Shown: in pieces, positions 37,020 to 47,995 of the stretch
Layout of the letters: every line of letters begins with the position of its first letter
Position numbering within the stretch: the stretch's first letter is position 1
Assembly (NCBI GenBank): GCA_963732795.1
Contig: CAVTAV010000011.1
Location: 62,001 to 126,000 of the forward strand
From: CAVTAV01 sp963732795
GTDB lineage: Bacteria > Pseudomonadota > Alphaproteobacteria > CAVTAV01
Length of the DNA stretch: 64,000 nt
Direction of reading: 5' to 3'
Made by a program: the position numbers and the translations under genes
The notes under the pieces: generated by a model
Told to the model about the DNA's origin: nothing
The model's database searches: none
Seen by the model: only the letters and a program-made list of their open reading frames with translations

Positions 37020-37200
37020 CTAAACGCTGGCGCGTTCTGCCTGCTCGCGGCGCTTGGCAATGCGGGGCGCCATGCGCGCCGAGGCCTTCTCGACGATCTC
37101 GGACCCGGCGGCATCCTTCGACCCGCCCTCGAAGGGCGGCGCGGGAGCGTATTCCAGGATGAGCATCTGGATCCTGGCGGCTTCCTCGCCGCGCAGAGTT
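37020..37200 (-). pseudogene. DJ-1/PfpI-family C-terminal remnant
   Basis: The reverse strand reads AARIQMLILEYAPAPPFEGG, then AAGSEIVEKASARMAPRIA and a stop at 37020–37022. This resembles the last 50–60 residues of DJ-1/PfpI (isonitrile-hydratase-like) proteins, where a 'IQLxxEYDPxPPFDxGSP' segment precedes a helix. No start codon or N-terminal part exists upstream; the frame closes and the methylmalonyl-CoA mutase gene begins on the other strand. I infer a decayed gene truncated by a past rearrangement. Confidence 0.55.
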
Positions 37201-37267
37201 TGACTATTGGCCCGCCCGGCACAATACTGAATCGACTTTTGTGCACTGCGGCATGGCTGGCCGACCC

Positions 37268-39410
37268 ATGACCAAAAAGCCCACGATCAAGGACTGGAAA
37301 GCCCAAGCGGAGCAGGAGCTTCGCGGCAGACCGGTGGATTCTCTCGCCTGGCGGACGCCGGAGGGGATCGAGGTCAAACCGCTCTATACGGCGGCAGATC
37401 TGGAGGGGCTCGAGGGTGTCGATAGCTTGCCGGGTCTCGCGCCCTATCTCCGGGGCGCGCGGGCGACGATGTATGCGAACCGGCCGTGGACAATCCGTCA
37501 GTATGCCGGGTTCTCGACGGCGGAAGAATTCGAACGCCTTCTATCGCCGCAATCTCGCGGCCGGGCAGATGGGGCTGTCGGTCGCGTTCGATCTCGCGAC
37601 CCATCGGGGCTACGATTCCGATCATCCGCGCGTCGTCGGCGACGTGGGCAAGGCGGGGGTCGCGATCGATTCGGTCGAGGATATGAAAATCCTGTTCGAC
37701 CGGATCCCGCTCGACAAGATGTCGGTCTCTATGACCATGAACGGCGCGGTGCTGCCCTGCCTCGCCGGCTATATCGTCGCGGCGGAGGAGCAGGGTGTTT
37801 CGCAGGATCAGCTCTCGGGGACGATCCAGAACGACATCCTCAAGGAGTTCATGGTCCGCAACACCTATATCTATCCGCCCGAGCCTTCGATGCGGATCGT
37901 CGCGGACATCATCGCCTATACCGCCAAGAACATGCCGCGGTTCAATTCGATCTCGATCTCCGGCTATCACATTCAGGAGGCCGGCGCGACGGCGGTCCAG
38001 GAGCTTGCTTTCACCCTGGCGGACGGCGAAGAATATGTGAAAGCGGCCTTGGCGCGGGGATTGGCGATCGACGATTTCGCGCCCCGGCTGTCGTTCTTTT
38101 TCGGGATCGGCATGAACTTCTTCATGGAGATCGCGAAGCTGCGGGCAGCGCGGTTCCTGTGGTCGCGGATGGTCTCGGCCTATGGGCCCAACAATCCGGC
38201 CTCGCTGATCCTGCGCACCCATTGCCAGACCTCGGGTGTTAGTCTCACCGAGCAGGATCCCTACAACAACATCATCCGCACCGCGTACGAGGCGCTTGCG
38301 GCGGTGCTCGGTGGGACGCAGAGCCTCCATACCAATTCCTTCGACGAGGCGGTGGCGTTGCCGACCGATTTTTCGGCCCGCATCGCCCGCAACACCCAGC
38401 TCATCCTCGCCGAGGAGACCGGCATTCCGGCGGTCGTCGATCCTTTGGGCGGCAGCTATTACCTCGAATCCCTGACCCATTCCCTGGCGCACGCCGCCTG
38501 GGAGTTGATCGAGGAAGTCACCGCGCTCGGCGGTATGACCAAGGCGATCGAGGAAGGCATGCCGAAGCTCCGCATCGAGGAGGCGGCGGCGCGGCGTCAG
38601 GCCCGAATCGACCGGGGCGACGAGGCGATCATCGGCGTCAACAAATACAGAGCGGAGGAAGCGCATCCGATCCCGTTCCGCGAGGTCGACAACACGGCCG
38701 TGCGCGAGGCCCAGATCGCGCGGCTCAAGAACGTCCGCGCGAGCCGCGACGACGCGAAATGCCGGGCCGCCCTCGACGCCTTGGAGAAGGGCGCGGCGGG
38801 CGACGGGAACCTGCTCGCGCTTTCGATCGACGCCGTGCGGGCGCGGGCGACGGTCGGCGAGATCTCGGATGCGCTGGAGAAGGTCTTCACGCGCCACGAG
38901 GCAAAAATCAAATCGGTTTCCGGCGTCTATGGCTCGGCCTATGGCGATGGCGACGGCATGTCGGCCGTCCGCGCGGAGATCGAGGACTATAAGCGCCGCG
39001 AAGGCAAGAAGCCGCGCCTTCTGGTCGTGAAGATGGGCCAGGACGGCCATGACCGCGGCTCGAAGGTCGTCGCCTCGGCGTTCCGCGATATCGGCTTCGA
39101 AGTCGAGCATGGGCCGATGTTCCAGACGCCGGAGGAGGCCGCGCGCGAGGCCGTGAAGATCGGCGCCAATGTTGTCGGCGTCTCGACCCTCGCGGGCGGC
39201 CACAAGACGTTGGTTCCCGCCCTGATCGAAGCCCTCCGCGCCGACGGCGGCAAGGACATCCGTGTCGTCTGCGGCGGCGTCATCCCGCCCCAGGACTACG
39301 AGTTCCTGCGCAAGGCGGGCGTCTCCGCGATCTATGGCCCCGGCACCAACATTCCTCAGGCGGCCGGCGAGGTGCTCCGGCTTATCACGCGACGCAACGC
39401 GCCTCTTTAG
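37268..39410 (+). CDS. scpA: Methylmalonyl-CoA mutase, large catalytic subunit (frameshifted)
   Basis: Interconverts methylmalonyl-CoA and succinyl-CoA with adenosylcobalamin. The N-terminal TIM barrel carries YAGFSTAEE(S)NAFYRRNLAAGQ, GLSVAFDLATHRGYDSDHP and FGIGMNFFMEIAKLRA; the C-terminal B12 domain has GQDGHDRGSKVVA (base-off DxHxxG) and STLAGGHKTLVP, then CGGVIPPQDY. About 714 residues. One extra T at 37529–37530 (GAATTCG for GAATCG) breaks the frame. The ATG at 37268 starts MTKKPTIKDWKAQAE. Propionate and branched-chain catabolism are the likely routes; no other gene of the pathway is nearby. Confidence 0.93.
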
Positions 39411-39487
39411 CCGGACATTCGCCCTTGTGATCGTTGCCGTTCCGACGGCAGAATGACGCCGTTCTAGCAACGGGAGGGGGAACACTC

Positions 39488-40462
39488 ATGGCTCGGAAGC
39501 TTTCGATCTGCATCGTGTTCGGTATTGCGGTGCTGGGCGCCGTGTCCGCGTCGGCCGGGGAAATCAAGCCCGCCATGACCTGCGACCGAGCCTGCCTCTA
39601 TGGCTTTCTCGACAAATATCTCGACGCGCTCGTGAAAAGAGACGTGTCGGAACTGCCGCTGGCTGAACACGCGCGATATTCCGAAAATAGCGTCGAAATG
39701 GCCTTCGGCGATGGCATGTGGAACACGATCAGCAGTCGCGGCGACTACGACTTCCGCCTGGCCGATACGAAGACCGGCAATGTCGGCTGGTACGGCACCG
39801 TCGACGAAAACGGTAAAGAGGCGGCCGTAGGACTCCGCCTCAAGGTTAAAGAAGGGCTGATCACCGAAGCCGAGACCATCCTCGCGCGCCAGGACGGCAA
39901 CGGGCCGTTCCCGAATCCCCAGCCGCAATTGCTGAAGACCGTGCCCATCAATAATCGCATCGAGCCGGTCGACACGCGCCGGCCCCGGGAGCGGCTGATC
40001 TCCATCGCCGACGGGTATTTCGACACGTTGCAGCTCAACGACGGCACGATCTTCACCCAGTTCTCCCCCGATTGTAATCGTCGCGAGAACGGCTTCCAGA
40101 CGACGAACAACAAGAATCCCGGCATCCCCGGCGCGGTTCTGTCACTCGGTTGCGAAGCCCAATTCAAGACGGGCAATTTCCGCTTCGATGACCGCCTGCG
40201 AGCCCGCCGCTTTCCGCTGGTGGACGAGGAACGTGGCCTCGTCATGGCCGGTGCCTTCATTGATCATTCCGGCAAGCTTCAGAAGGTGAAGTTGACCGAC
40301 GGCCGTGTGATCGAGTCGCTGTTCAAGACGCCCCACTCCTACGTTCTGCTTGAAACGTTCAAGATCGTGGACGGGAAGATTTGCCAGGTCGAAGCCGTGT
40401 TCACGGACGTTCCCTACAGAATGCCGTCGCCTTGGTTCCATCCGCACGGCAATCATCAATAG
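39488..40462 (+). CDS. Secreted DUF8021-like protein, paralogue 1
   Basis: A signal peptide (MARKLSICIVFGIAVLGAVSASAG) is followed by about 300 residues shared with the next two genes. Conserved blocks: CDRACLYGFLDKYLDAL, YSENSVEMAFGDGMWNTI, GNVGWYGTVDENG, PDCNRRENGFQTTNNKN, LGCEAQFKTGNFRFDDRL, DEERGLVMAGAFIDHSGK and MPSPWFHPHG. The N-terminal part is SnoaL-like (a 'FLDxYLDAL' helix, then a strand pair). I recall this pattern from DUF8021 proteins; no function is established. GGAGGGGG precedes the ATG. It is the first of five tandem genes. Confidence 0.7.
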   Translation: MARKLSICIVFGIAVLGAVSASAGEIKPAMTCDRACLYGFLDKYLDALVKRDVSELPLAEHARYSENSVEMAFGDGMWNTISSRGDYDFRLADTKTGNVGWYGTVDENGKEAAVGLRLKVKEGLITEAETILARQDGNGPFPNPQPQLLKTVPINNRIEPVDTRRPRERLISIADGYFDTLQLNDGTIFTQFSPDCNRRENGFQTTNNKNPGIPGAVLSLGCEAQFKTGNFRFDDRLRARRFPLVDEERGLVMAGAFIDHSGKLQKVKLTDGRVIESLFKTPHSYVLLETFKIVDGKICQVEAVFTDVPYRMPSPWFHPHGNHQ

Positions 40463-40475
40463 CGAGAGACCTTAA

Positions 40476-41464
40476 ATGCTTCGAATAAGCCTGGCGTTCG
40501 GTGCTGCAGTGACGGTTGCCCTGGCACTGATGACGCCGGCGGCATTGGCAGCCGAGAAAAGTGAGGTGGTGAAGCCGGCCGCTCGGTGCGACCGACAGTG
40601 CCTGTATGGCTATCTCGACGAATATCTCGATGCCCTGAAGGCGAAGGATCCTTCACGTCTGCCGCTCGCAGAGTTCGGTGCGGTTCAGCGAGAACAACGT
40701 CATGATGAGCATCGGCGACGGGCTCTGGAACACGATCAGCGGCATCGGTGATTATGATCTCCGGTTCGCCGATACCAAGAGCGGCAATGTCGGCTGGTAC
40801 GGCGTGGTCAACGAGAACGGCAACTTGGCGCTGATCGCTCTGCGCATCCGGGTTCAGCAAGGGTTGATCACGGAGGTCGAGTCCGTGTTGAGGCGTCAGG
40901 AGGGCAAGGGCCCGTTCCCCAATGCCCAGCCGCAGATGTTGAAGAAGATGCCGATTCTGGAACGGATCGAGCCGGAGAACACCCGCAGCTCGCGCGAACG
41001 TCTGATTTCCCTCGCCGACGGGTACTTCAGCACATTGCAGCAGGACGACGGCACGATTTCACACGGTGTTCGACAAAGACTGCAACCGGCAGGAAAATGG
41101 CTTCCAGACCACGAACCAACCCAATTCGCCGGTGCCGGGCGACATCATGAAGCTCGGCTGCGAAGCCCAATTCAAGACCGGCAATTTCCGCTACGACGAC
41201 CGACTACGCGAGCGGCGCTACCCGGTCGTGGACGAGGAGCGGGGGCTCGTCATGGCGAGTGCCTTCATCGATCACTCCGGCCGGCTTCAGCACGTCGTCT
41301 TGACCGATGGTACCGTCGTCCCGACGCATTACAAAACGCCGCATTCCTACGTGTTGTTCGAGCTCTTCAAGATCGTCGACGGCAAGATCCGGCAAATTGA
41401 GGCGGTGTTCACTACGGTGCCCTACAACATGCCGTCACCCTGGGTTCACCACCATCATCATTGA
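40476..41464 (+). CDS. Secreted DUF8021-like protein, paralogue 2 (two frameshifts)
   Basis: Starts 14 bases after paralogue 1. A signal peptide (MLRISLAFGAAVTVALALM ... AALAAEK) and the same blocks: CDRQCLYGYLDEYLDAL, RFSENNVMMSIGDGLWNTI, GNVGWYGVVNENG, KDCNRQENGFQTTNQ, LGCEAQFKTGNFRYDDRL, DEERGLVMASAFIDHSGR. It ends in a histidine cluster. The frame breaks at about 40674 (GAGTTCGG for GAGTCGG) and about 41060. With both corrected it is a full-length, conserved protein, so I read the breaks as assembly errors. Confidence 0.72.
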
Positions 41465-41471
41465 GGAAACG

Positions 41472-42356
41472 ATGGCGCAACCGATCACCCGTTACGACCG
41501 GGAGGCCCTTTACGGCTTCCTCGACGCTTATTTAGACGCGCTCACCGACAAGCATCCCGCGCGCCTGCCTCTGGCGAAAGGCGCCCGGTTCTCGGAGAAC
41601 AGCGTCGAGCTCGATATCGGCGACGGGCTGTGGAACACGATCAACCGGCGCGGCGACTATGACCTCCGTTTCGCCGATCCGGTCACCGGCAATGTCGGCT
41701 GGTTCGGAGTCGTCTACGAGCACGACAACCCGGCGGCGATCGGACTCAGGATCAAGGTGGAGGATGGGCTGATCACCGAGGTCGAAACCGTGCTCGCGCG
41801 GCGCGAAGGCGATGCGCCATTCCCCAATCCCAACCCCGAAGGCCTCAAGGACAAGCCGATCCTGAACGAGATCGTACCGCCCGACCAACGCGTGCCCCGC
41901 GCCCGGATGCGATCGATCGCGAACGGCTATTTCAGCACGCTCGAGCTCAATGACGGCACCCTGTTCACGTCCCTCGACCCCAACTGCAATCGCGTCGAAA
42001 ACGGGGTCCAGACCACCAACAATCCGTCGGTCCGGCCCGGCGAGCCACTCTATACGCTTGGTTGCATCGATCAGTTCAAGACCGGCAACTATCGCTACGA
42101 CGATGAGCTGCGCGCCCGCCGCTTTCCCCTGATCGACGAGGAGCGCGGACTCGTTCTCGCCGGCGCGTTCATCGACCATTCGGGTCGGCTGGCCGAAGTC
42201 CGATGGACCGACGGAAGGGTGCGCCGGTCGCCTTACCGCACGCCGCATTCCTACTGCGTACTGGAGCTGTTCAAGATCGTCGGCGGCCGGATCTGCCAAG
42301 TCGAAGCCGTCTTCTGCACCGTCACCTACCACATCCCCACGCCCTGGGCCGACTGA
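41472..42356 (+). CDS. Cytoplasmic-looking DUF8021-like protein, paralogue 3
   Basis: The third tandem paralogue, eight bases after the second. It contains REALYGFLDAYLDAL, RFSENSVELDIGDGLWNTI, GNVGWFGVVYEHDNP, PNCNRVENGVQTTNNP, LGCIDQFKTGNYRYDDEL, DEERGLVLAGAFIDHSGR and IPTPWAD. It starts directly at MAQPITRYDREAL, without a signal peptide and without the CDRxC cysteine pair of copies 1 and 2. The frame is intact. It therefore likely stays in the cytoplasm while its sisters are exported. Confidence 0.72.
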   Translation: MAQPITRYDREALYGFLDAYLDALTDKHPARLPLAKGARFSENSVELDIGDGLWNTINRRGDYDLRFADPVTGNVGWFGVVYEHDNPAAIGLRIKVEDGLITEVETVLARREGDAPFPNPNPEGLKDKPILNEIVPPDQRVPRARMRSIANGYFSTLELNDGTLFTSLDPNCNRVENGVQTTNNPSVRPGEPLYTLGCIDQFKTGNYRYDDELRARRFPLIDEERGLVLAGAFIDHSGRLAEVRWTDGRVRRSPYRTPHSYCVLELFKIVGGRICQVEAVFCTVTYHIPTPWAD

Positions 42357-42502
42357 ACGCCCGGCGCGATAGGTCGCCGCCCTTGAATTTCGCTCTCCCG
42401 TATTAGACACTTCCGCCTATTGGGCTGGAAGATGTCGAGGGATTTACCGCAGTTGGCGCGGCCCGAAGTTCATGACATAGGCCAAATCCTGGGGGGCGAG
42501 AC

Positions 42503-44432
42503 ATGACGCGTTTCATCGCACTTCTCATCTGCTGCGTGATCGGCTCGGCGTCGGCTGCGGCCGGGGACCAGAAATACAAGGCCGATCCTCTGGCGGTGAA
42601 ATTCGGCTCCGTCGCGGATGTTCGGGGCATGCGGCTTTCGCCCGACGGCATGAAGGTCTCGGTGCTGAAATGGGTCCCGCAGGACGTGCCCGCGCTCGTG
42701 ATCTTCGATCTCGCGAAGAAGCAGGGTCGGCTGGTGGCCGGCAGCAAGAAGGGCGAGGCGGAAATCCGCTGGTGCGACTGGGCAAACAACGACCGTCTGC
42801 TTTGCGGCTACCGCCTTATCGCCAACATCTTCGGCGCCGGCGGCTATCTCTCCATGACGCGTCTCGTCGGCGTCAATACCGACGGCTCCAAGCTCAAGAC
42901 CCTGATCGATCCCCGACAGGAGGACGCCGGTCAATTCAAGCAGTACCGGGACCGCATCGTGGATTGGTTGGTGGACGATCCGGAAGACGTGCTGGTTCAG
43001 GTGCCGACCGGCTACGGCTCGGGTGTCGGCAAGCTCGACATTTTTTCCGGCCATATCACGTCGGACATCTCCCAGCACGACCGGACCTATGACTGGATCG
43101 CCGACGGCCGCGGCAACACCCGCTTATACGACGCGATCGAGGACAACAAGTCGAAGTGGTATGTGCGCCGGACGGAGGATGCGCCTTGGACGTTGCTGCA
43201 CGAATCGAAGATGGACGATCTGGACGACCATTTTACGCCCGCCGGATTCGGCGCGAACGAGAACGCGTTGCTCTATTTCGAGACCTATGAAGGGCACATC
43301 GCGCTTTGGGCAGAGGATCTCTCCAAGAACGAGAAACCGCACGTCGTCTTTTCCAATCCGGATGTCGATGTCAGCGGACTGCTGACGCTCGGGAAACACC
43401 AGCGGCTGGCGGCGGTGCGCTATTACAGCGACCGGCCCCGCTGGCATTTCGTCGACGACCGGATCGCCAAAGTGCACGACGAGGTGATGGCTCTGTTTCC
43501 CAATCAGAATGTCGATGTGATCGACGAGAGCTGGGACCAGAAATACTATCTCGTCATCGTCTCGGGCGCGTCGAACCCCGGGACGCTCTACCGCTTCGTT
43601 CGCGAGTTCGAACACATTGCAGGCGCTCGCGCGCATCTATCCCAAATTGGCCGACACGACCATGGCGCCGGTCAAGCCGATCACCTTCAAGGCGCGCGAC
43701 GGAGTCGACATTCCGGGCTATCTGACGCGGCCGGCATCAGCCGTGAAGGGACCGCTGCCGACCGTCGTGCTCCCCCATGGCGGGCCACAGTCGAGAGACG
43801 TATGGTCGTTCGATTCCATCGTGCAGTTCCTGGCGGCGAACGGCTATGCGGTGCTGCAGGTCAATTTCCGCGGTTCGGGCGGATACGGCCAGGACTGGGC
43901 CGGCGTCGGCGGGTTCCAGAACTGGCGCCAGGCGATCAACGACATCACCGACGGCGCCAAGTCGCTCATCGAGAACGGTACGTCGGACCCCAAGCGGATC
44001 TGCATCGTGGGCTGGAGCTATGGCGGCTACGCGGCGCTGATGAGCGTGATCGAAGAACAGACTCTATACAAATGCGCGGTCAGCATTGCGGGGGTCACCG
44101 ATATCAAGGATCTGGTCGGCAAATATTCGCGCTTCGTCGGCTATTCCCAGGTCAATGCCTTCGCCGGCGACAACGCCCAGACCCTCGCCCAAGGTTCGCC
44201 CCAGAGCCGCGCCGACGAGATCAAGGTGCCGGTGCTCATGTTCCAGGGAGACCACGACCTGAACGTGCCGGAGGAGCAGGGTAAGGCGATGGCCGTCCAG
44301 CTCGAGAACGCCCATGTTCCGCATCAATACATCGTCTACAAGGACGTCGAGCACGACATCATGCGCAACCAATACCGCATCGACATGCTCTCCAGGATCG
44401 GCGAGTTCCTGAAAAAGAATATTGGCTCTTAG
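42503..44432 (+). CDS. Secreted S9 family peptidase (prolyl-oligopeptidase-like), frameshifted
   Basis: A signal peptide (MTRFIALLICCVIGSASAAAG), an N-terminal beta-propeller domain (about 25–400) and a C-terminal alpha/beta-hydrolase domain. The nucleophile is in CIVGWSYGGYAALM, the acid in FQGDHDLNVP, and the histidine in DVEHDIM, so the Ser-Asp-His triad is complete. One extra T at 43607–43608 (GAGTTCGAAC for GAGTCGAAC) breaks the frame between the domains; the restored join reads RESNTLQALARIYPKLAD. About 643 residues. Likely cuts short peptides in the periplasm. It follows the DUF8021 triplet and precedes its own paralogue. Confidence 0.87.
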
Positions 44433-44468
44433 CGCCGATCCAAATATCGCTGATTGGTCGAGGGACGG

Positions 44469-46398
44469 GTGAAGAGAGTACTGATTGCATTAGCATTGTC
44501 TTGCTGCATCGTCGGCGCGGCGGCGGCAGGCGAGAACCAGCAGGTGTTCAAGTCCGATCCGCTCGCCGCGAAATTCGCGCAGACGCCGACGGTATCCGGT
44601 CTCCATCTCTCTCCTGACGGCACAAAGATCTCGTTGATCGATTTGAGGGATTCCGACGTGTCGGCTGCGCTCGTCCTCGACATGCGCACGGGAAAGGCGT
44701 CGGCCGTGTTGGCGGGCAAGAAGGGCGCCACCGGAGTGGACTGGTGCGATTGGGCCACCAATGACCGTCTTCTGTGCGGCGCCAAGTCCGGCTTTGCATT
44801 GCCCAACATTGGGGTGATCCCCATCAACAAGTTGATTGCCGTAAACGCAGATGGCTCCGGTCGGCAAGAGCTGGCATCGAGGGAACTGCCCGGTCATCGT
44901 GAATACCAGGATCAGATCGTCAGCTGGATCCCCGATGATCCGAGCCACATCCTTTTCGAGGTGAGCGGGGCCTGGCGGTACAAGCCCGATGCGACGGCCC
45001 TGTTGTCGGTCGATATCGAAACGGGCCAAAGTGATGTCGCGGTCGAGCCGATAAAACATGCGACGGAATGGCTGGCCGATGGTCGCGGACGGCCGCGAGC
45101 CTACAGCGAGGTCGTTAAAGGGCGGCGGAACTGGTTTTTCCGCAACAGTGCCAATGACGAATGGCGGACTCTTCACAAACCCAAAGAGGACGACTCCGAT
45201 GACGACTTCTGGCCGATGGGATTCGCGAGCGACGAGAACGTCCTGTACTACCTCGACGATAATCAGGGCCACTTGGCTGTCTGGAGTCGGGATTCTGACA
45301 TCCACGGCGCCGCCCCACGTCGTCTATGCCGAGCCCGATAGAGACATCACAAGTTATCTAACGCTCGGCAAGTCCAAACAGCTGGTCGCGGTCGGTTACC
45401 CGGCGGCTGTCATGCATCAGCACTTTCTCGATGCCAAGCTGGCGGAACTCGACAGGGAGATGCAGAAGCTCTTTCCTGGAAAAACCGTCACGTATCTCGA
45501 CCGGTCTCGCGACGAGAGATACACGCTCCTGGCGGTTATGAGTCCGACCACCCCTGCCGACTATTACCGACATGACCGCAAGACACATAAGCTAGAAAAG
45601 ATCGGGACAAGCTATCCCGCCCTCGCTTCGACAACGATCGCGAATGTGAAGCCTATGCGGCTGTTCGCGCGCGATGGCCATTTCATTCCCGCCTTCCTGA
45701 GCCTGCCCGTGGGAAGAGTGACCAAGAAGCTGCCCTTGGTCATTAACCCGAATGGGGGCGAGCTTCTGGGGCGGCCATTGGGTTTTGACCCCATGACGGC
45801 GTTCCTGGCGGCGAGCGGTTACGCGGTACTGCAGATCGGGCCTTATGCTCGGACCGAGAAGAATGGCCGTGCAGGCTGGCAGCAGTTGGTGGACGACATC
45901 GCGGATGGCGCCAACTATCTCGTCGAGATCGGCGTAGCCGATCCGGCGCGCATTTGTATCGGCGGCTCCGACATCAAAGGTTATTTGGCGCTGATGAGCA
46001 CGGTGAGATATCCGGGACTGTATAAGTGCGTCTACAGCATCAATGGCACGACCGATCTGAAGGAACTCATCCAGGGCTATAAAGGCTCGACACGTCGGGA
46101 AGTCCGCAAGATCTTCGGCGGCGGGGACGACAAATCCCTCAAGACGGCATCACCGATCAGGCGCGCCACCGATATCAAAGTACCGTTGCTGATGTTCCAG
46201 TCCGGCTTCTCGCCGCGCGCACGGAAGGCGGCGACCAAGAAGATGATCAAGGCGCTCGATCGTGCGAACGACCGCTATGACGTGGTCGAATACGATGTTG
46301 CTATCGACGCTGCGCTAACCGTTGCGCAGCGAACCGATATGTTCTCGCGGCTTCGCGAATTTCTGGACACGAACATCGGCGCGGGCGCGGCCAAATAA
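44469..46398 (+). CDS. S9 peptidase-like paralogue, probably inactive (frameshifted)
   Basis: It starts at GTG 44469 with signal peptide MKRVLIALALSCCIVGAAAAG and has the same layout as the preceding gene (propeller, then hydrolase fold; DWATNDRLLCG and SWIPDDPSHILFEV match DWANNDRLLCG and DWLVDDPEDVLVQV there). The frame breaks near 45296, next to GATTC; restoring it gives TSTAPPHVVYAEPDRD. In the hydrolase domain the serine region is CIGGSDIKGYLALM, the acid segment is FQSGFSPRARK instead of FQGDHDLNVP, and the histidine segment is EYDVAIDAAL instead of KDVEHDIM. The Asp and His of the triad are thus missing. Confidence 0.82.
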
Positions 46399-46403
46399 CG
46401 GCC

Positions 46404-47979
46404 TCAATTCCCGTGAAAGATCACCTGGGGCAGCCAGGTGGCGAGCTCGGGGACCAGGGTGAGGATGATCAGCCCGATGATCTGAAGGAAGACGAACGGG
46501 ATGATGCCGCGGTAGATCTGCATCGTGGTGACCGTGTCCGGGGCGACGCCACGGAGGTAGAACAGAGCGAATCCGAACGGCGGCGTCAGGAACGAGGTCT
46601 GGAGATTCATGGCGATCATCACGCCGAGCCAGACCGGGTCGATGCCCATCTCCATCAGCACGGGCGCGACGATCGGCACCACGACGAAAGTGATCTCGAT
46701 GAAGTCGAGGAAGAAGCCGAGAATGAAGATCACGCCCATCACGACGATCATCGCGCCGACCTTGCCGCCCGGCAGGGACTGAAGCACTTCGCGCACCGCG
46801 TCGCCGCCGCCGAGGCCCCGGAAGACCAGGCTGAACATCGCCGCGCCGATCAGGATCAGGAACACCATCGCGGTGATCCGTGTGGTGGAGCGCATGACGT
46901 CGGTCAGGATCTTCACCCGCATCACCGCCCAGACCGCCGAGAAGAAGCCGACCGCCACGAGCAGGGTCAGCACCACGGCGACGGCGATGCCGAGCTGGCT
47001 CCCGGTCGTCGTGTTGAGCCTGAGATCCACATTGGCGGTGAGGAAGAGAAGCGCGATCAGGGCCAGCGCGCCGACATAGATCAGCGTGCCCTTTCCGGCG
47101 CCGACCCGGAGCCCGGCCAGCATGATCGCACCGACCGCGCCGACCGCCGAGGCCTCGGTCGGCGTCGCGAAGCCGCCGAGGATCGAGCCTAGGACCGAGA
47201 TGATCAGCACGATCGGCGGGATCAGCGCATGGGCGAGCCGCATGAACGCTTTGCCGGCGCCTTCATCGGCCCGGCCTTCTTCGGGCGGGATCGGCGGAGA
47301 GGTTTCCGGCCGGAAGATCGCCATGCCGATCTGATAGAGAATATAGAGGCCGACAAGGCCGAGGCCCGGGAAGAGCGAGCCCGCGAACAGGTCGCCGACG
47401 GAAATCGTCTTGGGCGAGAAGATGCCCATCTTGAGCTGGGCTTCCTGGAACGCCGACGACATCACGTCGCCGAGAAGCACCAGCACGATCGAGGGCGGGA
47501 TGATCTGGCCCAGGGTCCCGGCGGCGCAGATCGAGCCGCAGGCGAGCTTCGGGTCGTAACCGCGCCTAAGCATGGTGGGGAGCGAGGAGGCCCATGGTCA
47601 CGACCGTCGCGCCGACGATGCCGGTCGAGGCGGCCAGGAGCGCGCCGACGATCGAGACCGAAATGCCGAGCCCGCCCCGGAGCGAGCCGAACATCCGGCC
47701 CATGCTGTCCAAGAGCTCCTCGGCGACCTTGGATCGCTCCAGCATCACGCCCATGAAAATGAACAACGGCACCGCGATCAGCGTCTCGTTGGTCATGTTC
47801 TGGAAGGCGCGCAAGGGCAGCGCGCCGAGAAAGCCGAAGTCGAACTCGCCGAACAACGCGCCGATCAGCGCGAACAGCAGGCCGGTGCCGGCGAGGGTGA
47901 ACGCGACGGGATAACCGAGCAGCAACAGGCCGCACGCGACAATGAACATGGTGAGATCGAGGCCTTGGGCGATCGTCAT
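46404..47979 (-). CDS. dctM: TRAP transporter large permease, extended DctM type (frameshifted)
   Basis: About 525 residues of membrane helices. Typical segments: GTGLLFALIGALFG, LIAVPLFIFMGVMLERS, GALLAASTGIVGATVVTMG, AAGTLGQIIPPSIVLVLLGD, GGFATPTEASAVGAVGA, and the C-terminal FLTPPFGFALFYLRGVAP. It is about 100 residues longer than ordinary DctM, with extra helices between the two halves, as in the group annotated for mannitol/chloroaromatic compounds; the substrate is therefore open. The frame breaks near 47575 (one base extra or two missing). The small permease gene is 17 bases upstream on the same strand. No substrate-binding protein is in the window. Confidence 0.87.
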
Positions 47980-47995
47980 GACGGGGTCCCCGATC

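Noticed and set aside
37374..39485. A 703-codon reverse open frame opposite methylmalonyl-CoA mutase
   Set aside because: Same explanation: antisense shadow of a strongly conserved gene.
46413..47192. A 259-codon forward frame within the TRAP permease gene
   Set aside because: Highly charged Asp/Arg/His shadow of membrane-protein sequence on the other strand.
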